The notes under the pieces were generated by a model. That model was not told the DNA's origin, made no database searches, and worked only from the letters and a program-made list of their open reading frames with translations. Positions 53,021 to 62,280 of a stretch of 64,000 nt of DNA are shown here, piece by piece. Source of the stretch: Candidatus Gastranaerophilales bacterium (GTDB lineage Bacteria > Cyanobacteriota > Vampirovibrionia > Gastranaerophilales > Gastranaerophilaceae); assembly GCA_944323925.1 (NCBI GenBank), contig CALUUI010000012.1:1-64000 (forward strand). Reading direction: 5' to 3'. The first letter of the stretch is position 1; each line of letters begins with the position of its first letter. Both the position numbers and the translations under genes were made by a program.

Positions 53021-54322
53021 TTAAAGTTGTTCTTCAATATTTACATCATCAATAAGCAATAAGTATATGCATTCACCTTGCTTAGCTTTGTAGTTAACTC
53101 CAGGAGTGATTAACCCAGTAATTAAACCTACAGTACAACCAACAGGAATACCTATACCAAGAGCTGTTCCAACTCTTGAAGGATTAGGTATAAATGCCAT
53201 ACTTAAACCAACACCTGAACCTACAGCTCCACCTGTAATTGTATATAATAATACTTTACCAAAAGTTACCCAAGGTCCTTCTGCTAGTCTTCCGTCTTTT
53301 GTAAATGGTTTACCTGTAATATCAATTACTGCTCCATCAGGTAATAAAATATGTTTGAAGATTAAGTTTACTTTTGCTTTTTTATTAAAGATTTTTGGAT
53401 TTTGTATATCCATAATTTCAGCAACAAATCTTGTACCTTCTGGTAAAACTTTTGTTCCTTCAACTGTGTATAAATCTTTTGGTAAATAGAAGTTTACTAT
53501 TTCTCCACCTTTATGTTTTTTTGATAAGAATTTTTCAGAGAATGCAATTTGAACAACATTACCTTGATTAACTATTTTTTTAAAGTTAGTCATTGTAACA
53601 GTGTTGTTAGGAGCTTGTCTGTGAACACAAAGATGTTCAACACCTAAAACTACTTCTTGTGGTTCTTCTGGTTCTTGAGCATTTCCTAAATATTCATCTT
53701 TAACTACGTTTAGCATCTCGGATAACTTTGCAAGCAAAACTGCTGCTTCTGCTCTGGTTAATTCTCTATTTGGCTCTAGCATTGATTCATCAGGATGGTT
53801 TACGTATAAGCCGTAACTTACAGCTTTTTGATACGACAATTCAGCCCAGCCTGGAATATCTTGGGTATCTTTAAAAGCGTCAAGAACAGATGATTCTGTT
53901 ACCTGTTCTTTTGTTATATGGCTCATTAAAGAAGTTACTTCTGATCTTAGAAGATTTTTTTCAGCTTTAAATGTTCCGTCCGGATAACCATATACTACTC
54001 CTAATTGTTGCCCTCTTAATACATCATCATAATATGGATCATATACTGATATATCTGACATTGTATTGGTGATGCTTATATCAAGATTATCGTTTGATAA
54101 TACCTTTAGTAAGCCTTGAACAAATTGAATTCTAGATATTGAATTTTCTGGATTAAAGTTTCCATTTTCATCAACAGGTAAAATTCCGTCTGCAACAACC
54201 TTGTTAATCTCTTTACTTGCCCAGTAATCATCACTAATACCATATTGAGCCAATACGGGTAATGTATTTAAACCCAACATTGTAATTGCAAGCATTGATG
54301 CTAGTAATTTTTTCATTTTCAC
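53021..54322 (-). CDS. SLH-domain outer envelope protein
   Basis: 433 residues with a signal peptide (cleavage near VLA-QYG). Three SLH repeats cover about 30-200 (DDYWASKEINKVVADGILP; VYGYPDGTFKAEKNLLRSEV; PNRELTRAEAAVLLAKL). SLH domains bind pyruvylated wall polysaccharide, the product of CsaB (32538-33524). The C-terminal half is beta-rich (VQIAFSEKFL, GTRFVAEIMD) and ends with a Gly-rich hydrophobic stretch (GVGLSMAFIPNP) that could span a membrane; unlike cyanobacterial SLH porins it is short and has no clear barrel. It has a near-consensus promoter, so high expression is likely. Confidence 0.88.
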   Translation of the reverse strand: MKMKKLLASMLAITMLGLNTLPVLAQYGISDDYWASKEINKVVADGILPVDENGNFNPENSISRIQFVQGLLKVLSNDNLDISITNTMSDISVYDPYYDDVLRGQQLGVVYGYPDGTFKAEKNLLRSEVTSLMSHITKEQVTESSVLDAFKDTQDIPGWAELSYQKAVSYGLYVNHPDESMLEPNRELTRAEAAVLLAKLSEMLNVVKDEYLGNAQEPEEPQEVVLGVEHLCVHRQAPNNTVTMTNFKKIVNQGNVVQIAFSEKFLSKKHKGGEIVNFYLPKDLYTVEGTKVLPEGTRFVAEIMDIQNPKIFNKKAKVNLIFKHILLPDGAVIDITGKPFTKDGRLAEGPWVTFGKVLLYTITGGAVGSGVGLSMAFIPNPSRVGTALGIGIPVGCTVGLITGLITPGVNYKAKQGECIYLLLIDDVNIEEQL

Positions 54323-54351
54323 ATACCTCTTTTAATAAACTTCCAATATAA

Positions 54352-54380
54352 ATTATATTATGCTGATTTTTTTTATTCAA
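54352..54380 (-). promoter_or_regulatory. Strong promoter of the SLH protein gene
   Basis: On the minus strand TTGAAT (54380-54375), exactly 17 bases and TATAAT (54357-54352), about 30 bases before the start codon. It is among the best promoter matches in the window. Confidence 0.75.
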
Positions 54381-54395
54381 CAAAATAACTAATTC

Positions 54396-54423
54396 TTTAC
54401 ATTTTTATAAGATTTTGTTATAT
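54396..54423 (+). promoter_or_regulatory. Promoter of the ilvB-like gene
   Basis: TTTACA (54396-54401), 16 bases, TTATAT (54418-54423). ATG 54434 is only ten bases beyond, so the leader would be a few bases at most. Confidence 0.5.
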
Positions 54424-54433
54424 TTGTGGGGTT

Positions 54434-56032
54434 ATGTTAGCAATTAAAAATCCACCAATCATAAAATCGGGTGCCGCTTTAACAGTGAAGGCGTTAATAG
54501 ATTCTGGAGTAAAACAAATTTTTGGTTATCCTGGAGCAAGTGTTTTGTCGTTATATAATGAATTGGCTGGAACATCTGAAATACAACATTGTTTGTGTCG
54601 TCACGAACAGGCTTGTGTTCACGCTGCTGAAGGTTATGCTAAGGTTTCTGGAAATATAGGTGTTGTTCTTGTTACTTCCGGTCCGGGAGTTACTAATACT
54701 GTTACTGGTATTGCGGATGCTTTTGCTGATTCTATTCCTATTTTAATTATCGCAGGCGCACCTAGTAATGTACAAGGTAAGGTCTTTCAAGATGTTAATT
54801 TTGCTGATATGATTAAATCTTCAGTAAAAAAAGTTTATATTCCAAGTGTTTCTGATAACATTTATCAAGTTATTAAAGATGCTGTTAATACTGCTCTTGA
54901 TGGGAAAAAGGGACCTGTATTTATTCAATTATCTAGAGAGGTACTTGACTCAAAACAAGAAATTCAAGAACAGGTAATTTTAAAAAATCTGAATAGTAAA
55001 ACCTGCGTTCCTAATATAAATAGTATAGTTGATTTGATTAATGATGCAAAAAGTCCTTTATTTATTGTTGGTGGTGGGTGTATTAATTGCTTTAATAAAG
55101 TTACTGAATTAGTGAATAAAACTCAAATTCCAACTGTTTCTACACTAATGGGTATTGGAAATATTGCTTCCGCTACTCCTGCTTATTATGGAATGATAGG
55201 TGTTAATGGAGATGAATTATCCAATAGACTTGTTTCTCAAGCTGATTTGATTATTGCTTTTGGTGTAGCTTTTAGTGATAGAACGACTTGTAAAAGTGAT
55301 GTATTTGCTAACGGAACACCTGTTATAAATATTAATATTGAGAAATATAGATTTTCTAATATTAATGTAATTAGTGAAATAAATTACTCTTGTGAATCAG
55401 TTATTGATGCGCTTTTATCCCAAAATCTGAAAAAGAGGACATTACTTGATAAGCTATCTAATCACTTTAATTTTACGTCTTTAGCTTCTAAAATGTCTAC
55501 GCACGAGGTGTTAGAGTATATAAATTCATATACTGAAGGTTTGTCGCCTATAATTATAACTGATGTTGGACAGCATCAAATGCTGGCGGCGAAATCTTTT
55601 AAATTTTCAAAGCCGCGTCATTTTTTAACATCAGGTGGTATGGGAACTATGGGCTTTGGCTTGCCTGCTGCTTGTGGTGTACATTTTGCTGAACCAAAAT
55701 CTTGTATTATCAATATTACAGGTGATGGGTCTTTTCAGATGAATATTCAGGAATTGGCAACTGTTAGTGAGTATAACATCCCTGTTAAAATTTTTGTTAT
55801 GAATAACGGATATCTTGGGATGATAAGACAAACTCAGGAAAAATTCTTCAATGGAAATTATTACCAGTCAAAAATGGCTAATCCTGATTTTATAAAGTTG
55901 GCTGAGGGCTATGGAATTAAAGGCTTTAGTGTAAATTCTATTCCTCAACTGAAAGCTGTAATGCCTGATATATTTAATAATAATAAACCTATTATTGTTA
56001 ATTGTATTACTAATGAATATGAAAATGTTTAA
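54434..56032 (+). CDS. ilvB: Acetolactate synthase-like TPP enzyme
   Basis: 532 residues of the POX/AHAS family. E58 in CRHEQACVHAAEGYAK activates thiamine; the TPP-magnesium motif runs GDGSFQMN (430-437) to MNNGYLGMIRQ (456-466). Close overall to the acetolactate synthase large subunit (YPGASVLSLYNEL, VLVTSGPGVTNTVTGIADA). It is shorter than typical IlvB and has no ilvN neighbour, so a catabolic acetolactate synthase or another 2-oxoacid decarboxylase is possible. With LeuC it would supply branched-chain amino acid precursors. Confidence 0.85.
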   Translation: MLAIKNPPIIKSGAALTVKALIDSGVKQIFGYPGASVLSLYNELAGTSEIQHCLCRHEQACVHAAEGYAKVSGNIGVVLVTSGPGVTNTVTGIADAFADSIPILIIAGAPSNVQGKVFQDVNFADMIKSSVKKVYIPSVSDNIYQVIKDAVNTALDGKKGPVFIQLSREVLDSKQEIQEQVILKNLNSKTCVPNINSIVDLINDAKSPLFIVGGGCINCFNKVTELVNKTQIPTVSTLMGIGNIASATPAYYGMIGVNGDELSNRLVSQADLIIAFGVAFSDRTTCKSDVFANGTPVININIEKYRFSNINVISEINYSCESVIDALLSQNLKKRTLLDKLSNHFNFTSLASKMSTHEVLEYINSYTEGLSPIIITDVGQHQMLAAKSFKFSKPRHFLTSGGMGTMGFGLPAACGVHFAEPKSCIINITGDGSFQMNIQELATVSEYNIPVKIFVMNNGYLGMIRQTQEKFFNGNYYQSKMANPDFIKLAEGYGIKGFSVNSIPQLKAVMPDIFNNNKPIIVNCITNEYENV

Positions 56033-56060
56033 TTTACAACTGTTTTTTATTTGTTAAAAT
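56033..56060 (+). promoter_or_regulatory. Promoter of the P-loop gene, likely leaderless
   Basis: TTTACA (56033-56038), 16 bases, TAAAAT (56055-56060). ATG 56070 is nine bases after the -10 and has no Shine-Dalgarno sequence. Confidence 0.5.
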
Positions 56061-56069
56061 AATTTTATT

Positions 56070-56750
56070 ATGAGAGATAGATTTGTAGAAGTTTATGCTG
56101 GTGCTTATGCTAGTGGAAAATCTGAAACTGCGCTTAATAGGGCAATACAGTTTGCAAAAATTAAAAAGGATATAACTTTAGCCGATTTAGATACTGTTGA
56201 GCCGGCGTATACATTACGACCTATTGCAAAGGACTTAGAGTCTTTAGGGGTAAATGTAATAACACAGCCGGAGTATTTTGGCTTGGGTGAGGCTGGCAGT
56301 TATATTACACCTCAGCAGATGAATTGTTTATCGGTTGATGGCGATGTTATTATTGATGTCGGTTATGGGGCGTCTGGTCTGGATATTCTTGATATTATTA
56401 CTAATATTGGTGATGAGAAAAATTTACAGATTTTCCTTGTCGTTAATACTTCTAAGTTTGAAACTTGTTCTGTTGATAATATTGTTGAGTATGTTACCTT
56501 CAGTGAAGGTATTGAAAAACGCCCTTGGAAAAAGTTTACAGGATTGATTTCTAACACTCACTTTGGCGATGAAACAACAAAAGATGATGTTATTAGAGGG
56601 TATGAAATTTTAAAAAAAGCTTCTGAAAAGATAAATATACCGATAAGGGCTATTGGTGTTGATAAATCAATAGCGAAAGACTTTGGGCTTACTTATGATA
56701 ATGTTGATGTTTGGGTATATGACAGAATGATGCCAAAGGCTTTCTGGTAA
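56070..56750 (+). CDS. P-loop NTPase of the CobQ/MinD-like uncharacterised family
   Basis: 226 residues. Walker A is G11-x4-G16-K17-S18 (GAYASGKSE), followed by LADLDTVEPAYTLRP, a block typical of a small family found in anaerobes in which a DLDxVxPYxxxR motif follows the P loop. VIIDVGYGASG is the Walker B region. Function unknown. It stands between an ilvB-like gene and the U32 peptidase and ends two bases from the latter. Confidence 0.7.
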   Translation: MRDRFVEVYAGAYASGKSETALNRAIQFAKIKKDITLADLDTVEPAYTLRPIAKDLESLGVNVITQPEYFGLGEAGSYITPQQMNCLSVDGDVIIDVGYGASGLDILDIITNIGDEKNLQIFLVVNTSKFETCSVDNIVEYVTFSEGIEKRPWKKFTGLISNTHFGDETTKDDVIRGYEILKKASEKINIPIRAIGVDKSIAKDFGLTYDNVDVWVYDRMMPKAFW

Positions 56751-56751
56751 A

Positions 56752-58536
56752 TTATTGCGGACTTAGTATTATCATTTCGCAATTTTTACAATCAAATTTT
56801 AGTGGATATTTAACACCTTTTTCATCCTCTAAAAATAGTTCCTCTTTTGATTTGCACTTGTTAATTGCCCATTTTATGCAATGTTTTGTCCGCATAAGCT
56901 CTATTTGTCGATTAGGCTTATTAATTTCCGGAGCATATTCTTCTATTTTGCAATTACTGTTTTTATAAAATTCTTTAGCTTCATTATTTGCAACATTCTC
57001 TCTGTAGTCTCCAATAGCTTTGGGGTAGTTTGAATATTTGAGTGGTGTATATAATTTCTTAGGATAATTTTTTATTCGTTCTGTCATTAATTCTTCAAAA
57101 AGGTTTCGTCTTATTTCATTTATTACTGAAATAGGATAAAAATCCATATCTTGATCTATGCTTAGTGTATGGATATAAAAATCACTGTTTCCTGTTTTCT
57201 TAAGCTGAGTTATAAAATTTTCGTTTGCTTTTTCTTGATTTTTTGGCTTTTCTCCACTTTGTAGAAGGTGTTTAACTTGATTATTATCTTCGTCTGTTAT
57301 TATAATCTCGTTATTTTGTATACTTATTTTGCAACCGATTTTTCTTTCTATTTTTGTATTACTTAGCAATTTTTCAAACGCAGTATCTTGATTTCTGTAT
57401 ACGACAGTACCTGATGGGATAAATAAGTGATTGTTTGGATAAATTTTGTTATTTTCTATTTTATTTACTTTAAAACCTACCAATTCCCCATCTTCGTTGT
57501 AATAGCATAGCCCATCTTGAGGATTAATTTTTTGATTGGTTTCTATTATGTAGCAATTATTCAATGATTTTTTTATGGATCCGAGCTTTTCTCCAATTGA
57601 TTTTGAAGATTCAAAATTAAAGCATTCTTCTCTACCATTTAGAAAATAACTTGTATAGCCGCGATTGAATGTTTTTTCTATATTTGGGGTAAATCCATCG
57701 TAGAATATTTTCCCTGAAGATTCCTTTTTGCTGTATTTATCCAGTAGACCTCTGTAGTATAAAACTACATTTCTTACATAATTTTTATCTTTTAGCCGTC
57801 CTTCGATTTTGAATGATTTAACCCCAATATTAACAAGATTTTCAAGATATTTAGATGCGTTAAAGTCTTTCAATGATAATAAATGCTTATTTTTTATAAT
57901 GTAATTACCATCCTTATCGCATAATGAGTACTTTTTTCTGCAAGGTTGTGCGCACTCTCCCCTATTGGCCGAACGCCCGCCGATATAGTTGCTTAAATAA
58001 CATTGACCGCTATATGATACGCATAGTGCTCCGTGTATAAAGGTTTCTATTTCTGTATTTTGAGCATAGTCCTTTATTTCTTTTATTTGTTCCAGAGATA
58101 ATTCTCTTGCAAGAATTACTCGCGGAATATTCATTTCTTCAAAAAATTTAACCTTTTCTTTTGTTCTGTTATTGCATTGCGTGCTTATATGTATTCGAAT
58201 AGGTGGTATTTTATTTTCTATAGAGTTTTTTAGAATCCCCATATCCTGTGTGATTATGGCATCTACTCCGATCTTATAGAGTTCTTTTATTAATTTTTGA
58301 GCTTCATGAAGTTCACTATCTGTAAGAATTGTGTTTACAGTGACAAAAACTTTTACATAGAATTTGTGTGCATAATCAACAATATCTTTAATATCTTCAA
58401 TCGAGTTGCCTGCATTTTTTCTTGCCCCAAAAGATTTTGCGCCTATGTATATGGCATCTGCTCCGCAATTAATAGCTTCTATTGCAGTTTCTTTATCCTT
58501 GGCGGGAGCTAAAAGTTCTGTTTTTTGTTTTTCCAT
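56752..58536 (-). CDS. U32 family peptidase with C-terminal DUF3656-like domain
   Basis: 594 residues. The N-terminal TIM-barrel (KTELLAPAKDKETAIEAINCGADAIY, split here; IDAIITQDMGILKN) and the U32 cysteine region GGRSANRGECAQPCRKKY are characteristic. The C-terminal 250 residues match the DUF3656-containing form, like E. coli RlhA, which hydroxylates 23S rRNA rather than cleaving protein. An rRNA-modifying role is therefore as likely as collagenase activity. A short gene divergent to it starts at 58607. Confidence 0.85.
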   Translation of the reverse strand: MEKQKTELLAPAKDKETAIEAINCGADAIYIGAKSFGARKNAGNSIEDIKDIVDYAHKFYVKVFVTVNTILTDSELHEAQKLIKELYKIGVDAIITQDMGILKNSIENKIPPIRIHISTQCNNRTKEKVKFFEEMNIPRVILARELSLEQIKEIKDYAQNTEIETFIHGALCVSYSGQCYLSNYIGGRSANRGECAQPCRKKYSLCDKDGNYIIKNKHLLSLKDFNASKYLENLVNIGVKSFKIEGRLKDKNYVRNVVLYYRGLLDKYSKKESSGKIFYDGFTPNIEKTFNRGYTSYFLNGREECFNFESSKSIGEKLGSIKKSLNNCYIIETNQKINPQDGLCYYNEDGELVGFKVNKIENNKIYPNNHLFIPSGTVVYRNQDTAFEKLLSNTKIERKIGCKISIQNNEIIITDEDNNQVKHLLQSGEKPKNQEKANENFITQLKKTGNSDFYIHTLSIDQDMDFYPISVINEIRRNLFEELMTERIKNYPKKLYTPLKYSNYPKAIGDYRENVANNEAKEFYKNSNCKIEEYAPEINKPNRQIELMRTKHCIKWAINKCKSKEELFLEDEKGVKYPLKFDCKNCEMIILSPQ

Positions 58537-58606
58537 ATTGTGATTATAACATACAATGTAAAAGTTGTTTGTTTAGAGTAATATGTTATTAAGCGAGGGT
58601 TTAGTT

Positions 58607-59125
58607 ATGAAAAAAGTTGTTATTTTAGGTGTAGGGAATGCGTTAAATTCTTTAATTAACTATTTTAGGTCAAATAATTTTGATGTTACTGCATTAGCTG
58701 AATATGAAGATGATATTTTTAAATTAGAAAAAATTGATTATCTAGTACTAAACAATTACTCAAAAAAGTTGCCTGATAACGTGCTAAAAAATAGTATTGT
58801 TATAAAGCTGCACCCTTCATTACTTCCTGCTTTTGATGAGTGCGAAGCTGCTAAAAAAGCATATTTGGCAGGTGTTAAGGTTAGTGGGTTAACTGTTTCT
58901 GTGATGACCCCAACAGAAAAATATTTTAAAATTGTTGCGCAGTTCCCTGTTCTAATTGATTTTGATACTCATTTTGATGAGTTCGAAGAAAATATAAATA
59001 AAACAGAATGTATGTTTTATCCGATTGTAATAGATTCAATAATTAAAAATAAACCATTTCATTTTTCTATGGTAATAGGTCAATCAAGTTGCAGCGGCAA
59101 TTGTGGCAGTTGTGGTGGAAAATAA
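58607..59125 (+). CDS. Degenerate PurN-like formyltransferase with Cys-rich tail
   Basis: 172 residues from ATG 58607, set by GAGGG seven bases upstream; ATG 58583 is the alternative. The fold matches PurN: VVILGVGNALNSLIN, IKLHPSLLPAFDECEAAKKA, AGVKVSGLTVSVM and FYPIVIDSI. But the catalytic Asn-x-His of NIHPS is KLHPS, and the aspartate of the HxVxxxxD segment is missing (VMTPTEKYFK). Formyl transfer is unlikely. The last 14 residues are SSCSGNCGSCGGK-like with three cysteines, similar in style to tails on other proteins here. Function unknown. Confidence 0.7.
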   Translation: MKKVVILGVGNALNSLINYFRSNNFDVTALAEYEDDIFKLEKIDYLVLNNYSKKLPDNVLKNSIVIKLHPSLLPAFDECEAAKKAYLAGVKVSGLTVSVMTPTEKYFKIVAQFPVLIDFDTHFDEFEENINKTECMFYPIVIDSIIKNKPFHFSMVIGQSSCSGNCGSCGGK

Positions 59126-59126
59126 C

Positions 59127-59912
59127 TTACTGTTCTCGTTGTCTTTCATTAATGAATTTTTTTAAATCGCTTGAAAGGTTTATTGATTGGTGAATAAGCA
59201 TATTATAACGCTTTAAATCTCCAATATTTTCAGCCTCTGTTAATAAGTCACGTTGCGGCAGTTTAGGTTGAGCAGCCTTTTCTGAAGTTTGTTTTTCAGA
59301 GTTAGTATCTATTTTGTAAAGTACGGAATCTAAATTTTGACTATGAGACATTCCATGCTTTGCGCAAAAATCTTTAATATTCATGTTTGCAGGTAGTGTA
59401 TATAGCCACTTTATGGAATTAATGTCATTTGGCGAAAGCGATGTAACACCGTATTGGTGAGGAGTATACATAATATCTGTGTCATAAGGACTATGACCTA
59501 AGCCCAGACCATGCCCGATTTCGTGTAGTATAGTGTGATAAACTTCATTTTCTGCCATATATTTTTGGTGAATAATACCATCTGATAAGCCTATTGAAAC
59601 TTCGGCTCCGCATAATCTGTTATTGTTATCAAAGTTGGTATAGCAGTGTCCTAAGGCTGTTCTTTCAACACGTTTCCAATCAATATTCATATGAGATTCA
59701 AGTAAAACGTTAACTATCTTATATTGGAATTTTCCTCCGCTTGCTGAAACCCACGCGTTTAGCGCATCTATAACCATTCTGCGATAAATGGGGTCTTCGC
59801 CTTTTTTTGAATAAAAATTCATTGGTGCAATATAAACATTTAATGGCATTATTGACCATCTGATTAATTGACCGTTTTTTATACTGGAATTAAGATATGT
59901 TTTACTTTGCAT
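59127..59912 (-). CDS. Matrixin-type zinc metalloprotease
   Basis: 261 residues. The metzincin motif HEIGHGLGLGH gives H130, E131, H134 and H140, and the Met-turn is M148 in DIMYT. The SLSPNDINSIKWLY segment after it is usual for matrixins. No signal peptide is seen at this start, and the C-terminal 85 residues are helical and polar. Location is thus uncertain: cytoplasmic, or secreted by an unrecognised route. The -10-like TATACA lies eight bases before the ATG, with no Shine-Dalgarno sequence. Confidence 0.85.
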   Translation of the reverse strand: MQSKTYLNSSIKNGQLIRWSIMPLNVYIAPMNFYSKKGEDPIYRRMVIDALNAWVSASGGKFQYKIVNVLLESHMNIDWKRVERTALGHCYTNFDNNNRLCGAEVSIGLSDGIIHQKYMAENEVYHTILHEIGHGLGLGHSPYDTDIMYTPHQYGVTSLSPNDINSIKWLYTLPANMNIKDFCAKHGMSHSQNLDSVLYKIDTNSEKQTSEKAAQPKLPQRDLLTEAENIGDLKRYNMLIHQSINLSSDLKKFINERQREQ

Positions 59913-59971
59913 AGATTTATTGTATAATGAATAAACAGTTTGGCAAATATATTAATGGGGGGATTAACATT

Positions 59972-60316
59972 ATGATGAATATGATGAATATTGTGAAACA
60001 AGCACAACAATTCCAAAAGAAAATGAAAGATATGCAAGATGAGCTTGCTAAAACTGATGTAGAAGTAGCAGCAGCAAATGGTGCTGTAAAAATTGTTTAT
60101 ACAGGACAAGCTCATTTCAAATCTTTAAAATTAGCTAAAAATGCAATATCTCCTGAAAATCCTGAAAGTGTTTCAGATGACACTTTAGAGATGTTAGAAG
60201 ATTTGTTAAATGCAGCGTTAAAAGAAGCTGATGCAAAAGCAACTCAGGTTTTTGAAGAAAAAACCGGTTCAATAGCAAAAGGTTTAAACTTGCCTAACAT
60301 CCCCGGATTATTCTAA
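59972..60316 (+). CDS. ybaB: YbaB/EbfC nucleoid-associated protein
   Basis: 114 residues from ATG 59972 (GGGGGG eleven bases upstream); a further start at 59927 is rejected as it precedes the ribosome-binding site. QAQQFQKKMKDMQDELAKTDV is the conserved N-terminal helix, and the beta core follows (VYTGQAHFKSLKLAKNAI). Dimeric DNA-binding protein. The ybaB-recR order is widely conserved. Confidence 0.94.
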   Translation: MMNMMNIVKQAQQFQKKMKDMQDELAKTDVEVAAANGAVKIVYTGQAHFKSLKLAKNAISPENPESVSDDTLEMLEDLLNAALKEADAKATQVFEEKTGSIAKGLNLPNIPGLF

Positions 60317-60317
60317 T

Positions 60318-60914
60318 ATGATTTATCCAAAATCAATTGCAAGTTTAATAGAACAGTTCCAAAAGTTTCCGTCTGTTGGACAGAAGTCTGCACAGAGAAT
60401 GGCGTTTCATATTTTAAAAATGCCGTTGTCTGAGGTTGAAAAATTTGCTTCTGCTATTGTTGAAGCAAAACGAAATACTTGTACCTGTGAAATTTGTTTT
60501 AATATTTCTACAGAATCGCCTTGCGAAATTTGTAGCTCCCCTAAACGTGACAGGTCTGTAATTTGTGTTGTTGCTGAAACAAAGGATTTAATTGCGATTG
60601 AGAAAACTAATGAGTATACTGGGTTGTACCATGTTTTACAAGGAGTAATTTCTCCGATGGAAGGCATTGGTGCTGATGATATAAGAATAAAAGAGCTGCT
60701 TAATCGCCTGGTGGATGATAGGGTTCAAGAGGTAATTCTTGCGCTTAATCCCTCTGTCGAAGGTGAAGCGACAAGTCTATATCTTTCAAAGTTAATCAAG
60801 CCCTTTGGTATAAAAATTACACGTATAGCATTTGGTCTGCCGGTTGGGGCAGACCTTGAATTCGCTGATGAAATTACTCTTGCTAAGGCGATTGAAGGTC
60901 GCCGTGATATCTAG
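60318..60914 (+). CDS. recR: Recombination protein RecR
   Basis: 198 residues, normal size. HhH region (FPSVGQKSAQRMAFHIL), zinc finger C4 (CTCEICFN ... CEICSSPKRD), and Toprim domain (VICVVAETKDLIAIEKT, LALNPSVEGEAT). With RecF and RecO it loads RecA onto gapped DNA. It starts one base after the ybaB stop. Confidence 0.97.
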   Translation: MIYPKSIASLIEQFQKFPSVGQKSAQRMAFHILKMPLSEVEKFASAIVEAKRNTCTCEICFNISTESPCEICSSPKRDRSVICVVAETKDLIAIEKTNEYTGLYHVLQGVISPMEGIGADDIRIKELLNRLVDDRVQEVILALNPSVEGEATSLYLSKLIKPFGIKITRIAFGLPVGADLEFADEITLAKAIEGRRDI

Positions 60915-62194
60915 TATTGAGTAATTTTTGTTTTTAGAATCGGGGTGACTATGTCTCCAGGCGTTAATCCTTGGTTAGTTAATTCTTTTATAGGCGTTAA
61001 AAATTCTTCTTCTTTTTCAAATTGTGTTTTTAAAGAGTAGTATGCAATCTCTATTATTTCTTTTGCTATATCTTTAACTTTATAATGACCAAGTCTAGTT
61101 TTAAGCCCTTCTCTTGGAACTCTGTATCTAAATTCAGATATTTCTTCGTAGTCAAAACGTTCTAATAGTTCTTCTGCACTTTCTAACGCTTCACTATCAT
61201 ACATTATTCCTTTGTAAAGTGCTAACGCAGAATAAATAAATTCTTCCGGAACACAATCGTGATTTCTGATTTCTATAAAAGAGTTAAGTCTTACATCTGG
61301 AAATGCTAAATTAGCATGAAGTTTAAAGTCTTCTATTGTTGCAGAATAATTTTCATAACCATTATCTAAGAATTGTTTAAAATTAATTTTCCCATTTATT
61401 GGTATGATTTCATTTTCCCGTTGGATAAAAATCATTGGTATATTCATTAGAAAGTCAATATACGATTTAAACAGATTTTCATTTCTGAATTTAGTACCAA
61501 ATCCACATCTTTCATTATCAGTATTAAGCCAGGCTAATGCTCTGAAACTCTTGTAACCTGTATCAACTCCTCCTCTTATTTGAGAATTAGCAAACATTGC
61601 GGTAGTAAAAGGTGATAATTTATTTGCCAAATTAAATTTTTTGGTTGCATCTTCTTCGTCTTTGTAATCTACACAAACTTGTATTCCTGCAGTTTCTCTC
61701 ATCATTACATCAGATAAAATCCCGCCTAAATAATTAGCCATTAATTTGTATCTACGTTTTGGATTAAGTTGAATAAATCTGTACGTAGATACAGGCGATA
61801 CACCATAGTTAAGTAATTCAATTTCGTAGCGCTTAAGTAATGGCTTTAGCTCCTTATTAATTCTGTCAATTTCTGACTTTATTTGCTTAATAAACTTTTG
61901 AGGTTCAAGACTGATTTCAAACTGACATCCTGGTTCTATTGTTACAGTATTATGGAGTTTTTTGAGCCCAATAATGTTTAAATCATCAAGCAGATAATCC
62001 CAATTATCAACTTTTGCAAAATCAGATAAAAATTCACAAATTCCCCATTCGCCATAGTAGGATACATTTCTATAATCTTTGGTTGAAACAGGGATTCTTT
62101 CATATTCAAGTCCAAGTTTAGTGTCTGTTTTGCATCCTGATTGGAATAGTTTTAGAATTTCTTCTGTCCTTAGTTTTTCTTTGCAGTAATTCAC
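60911..62194 (-). CDS. gshA: Glutamate-cysteine ligase, GCS2 type
   Basis: 427 residues of the GCS2/EgtA-like carboxylate-amine ligase family used by plants, proteobacteria and cyanobacterial relatives: KLGLEYERIPVS, HNTVTIEPGCQFEISLEP, MRETAGIQVCVDY, and SFIEIRNHDCVPEEF. It makes gamma-glutamylcysteine, the first step to glutathione; gshB is not in the window. AAGGAG precedes the ATG. Convergent with recR by four bases. Confidence 0.88.
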   Translation of the reverse strand: MNYCKEKLRTEEILKLFQSGCKTDTKLGLEYERIPVSTKDYRNVSYYGEWGICEFLSDFAKVDNWDYLLDDLNIIGLKKLHNTVTIEPGCQFEISLEPQKFIKQIKSEIDRINKELKPLLKRYEIELLNYGVSPVSTYRFIQLNPKRRYKLMANYLGGILSDVMMRETAGIQVCVDYKDEEDATKKFNLANKLSPFTTAMFANSQIRGGVDTGYKSFRALAWLNTDNERCGFGTKFRNENLFKSYIDFLMNIPMIFIQRENEIIPINGKINFKQFLDNGYENYSATIEDFKLHANLAFPDVRLNSFIEIRNHDCVPEEFIYSALALYKGIMYDSEALESAEELLERFDYEEISEFRYRVPREGLKTRLGHYKVKDIAKEIIEIAYYSLKTQFEKEEEFLTPIKELTNQGLTPGDIVTPILKTKITQY

Positions 62195-62280
62195 TTTTAA
62201 CTCCTTTTATTATTTTAACACTAATAAAATAACAAATAATAAACTAAAAACATTTACCTGTTTGTATTATTATATATTGT

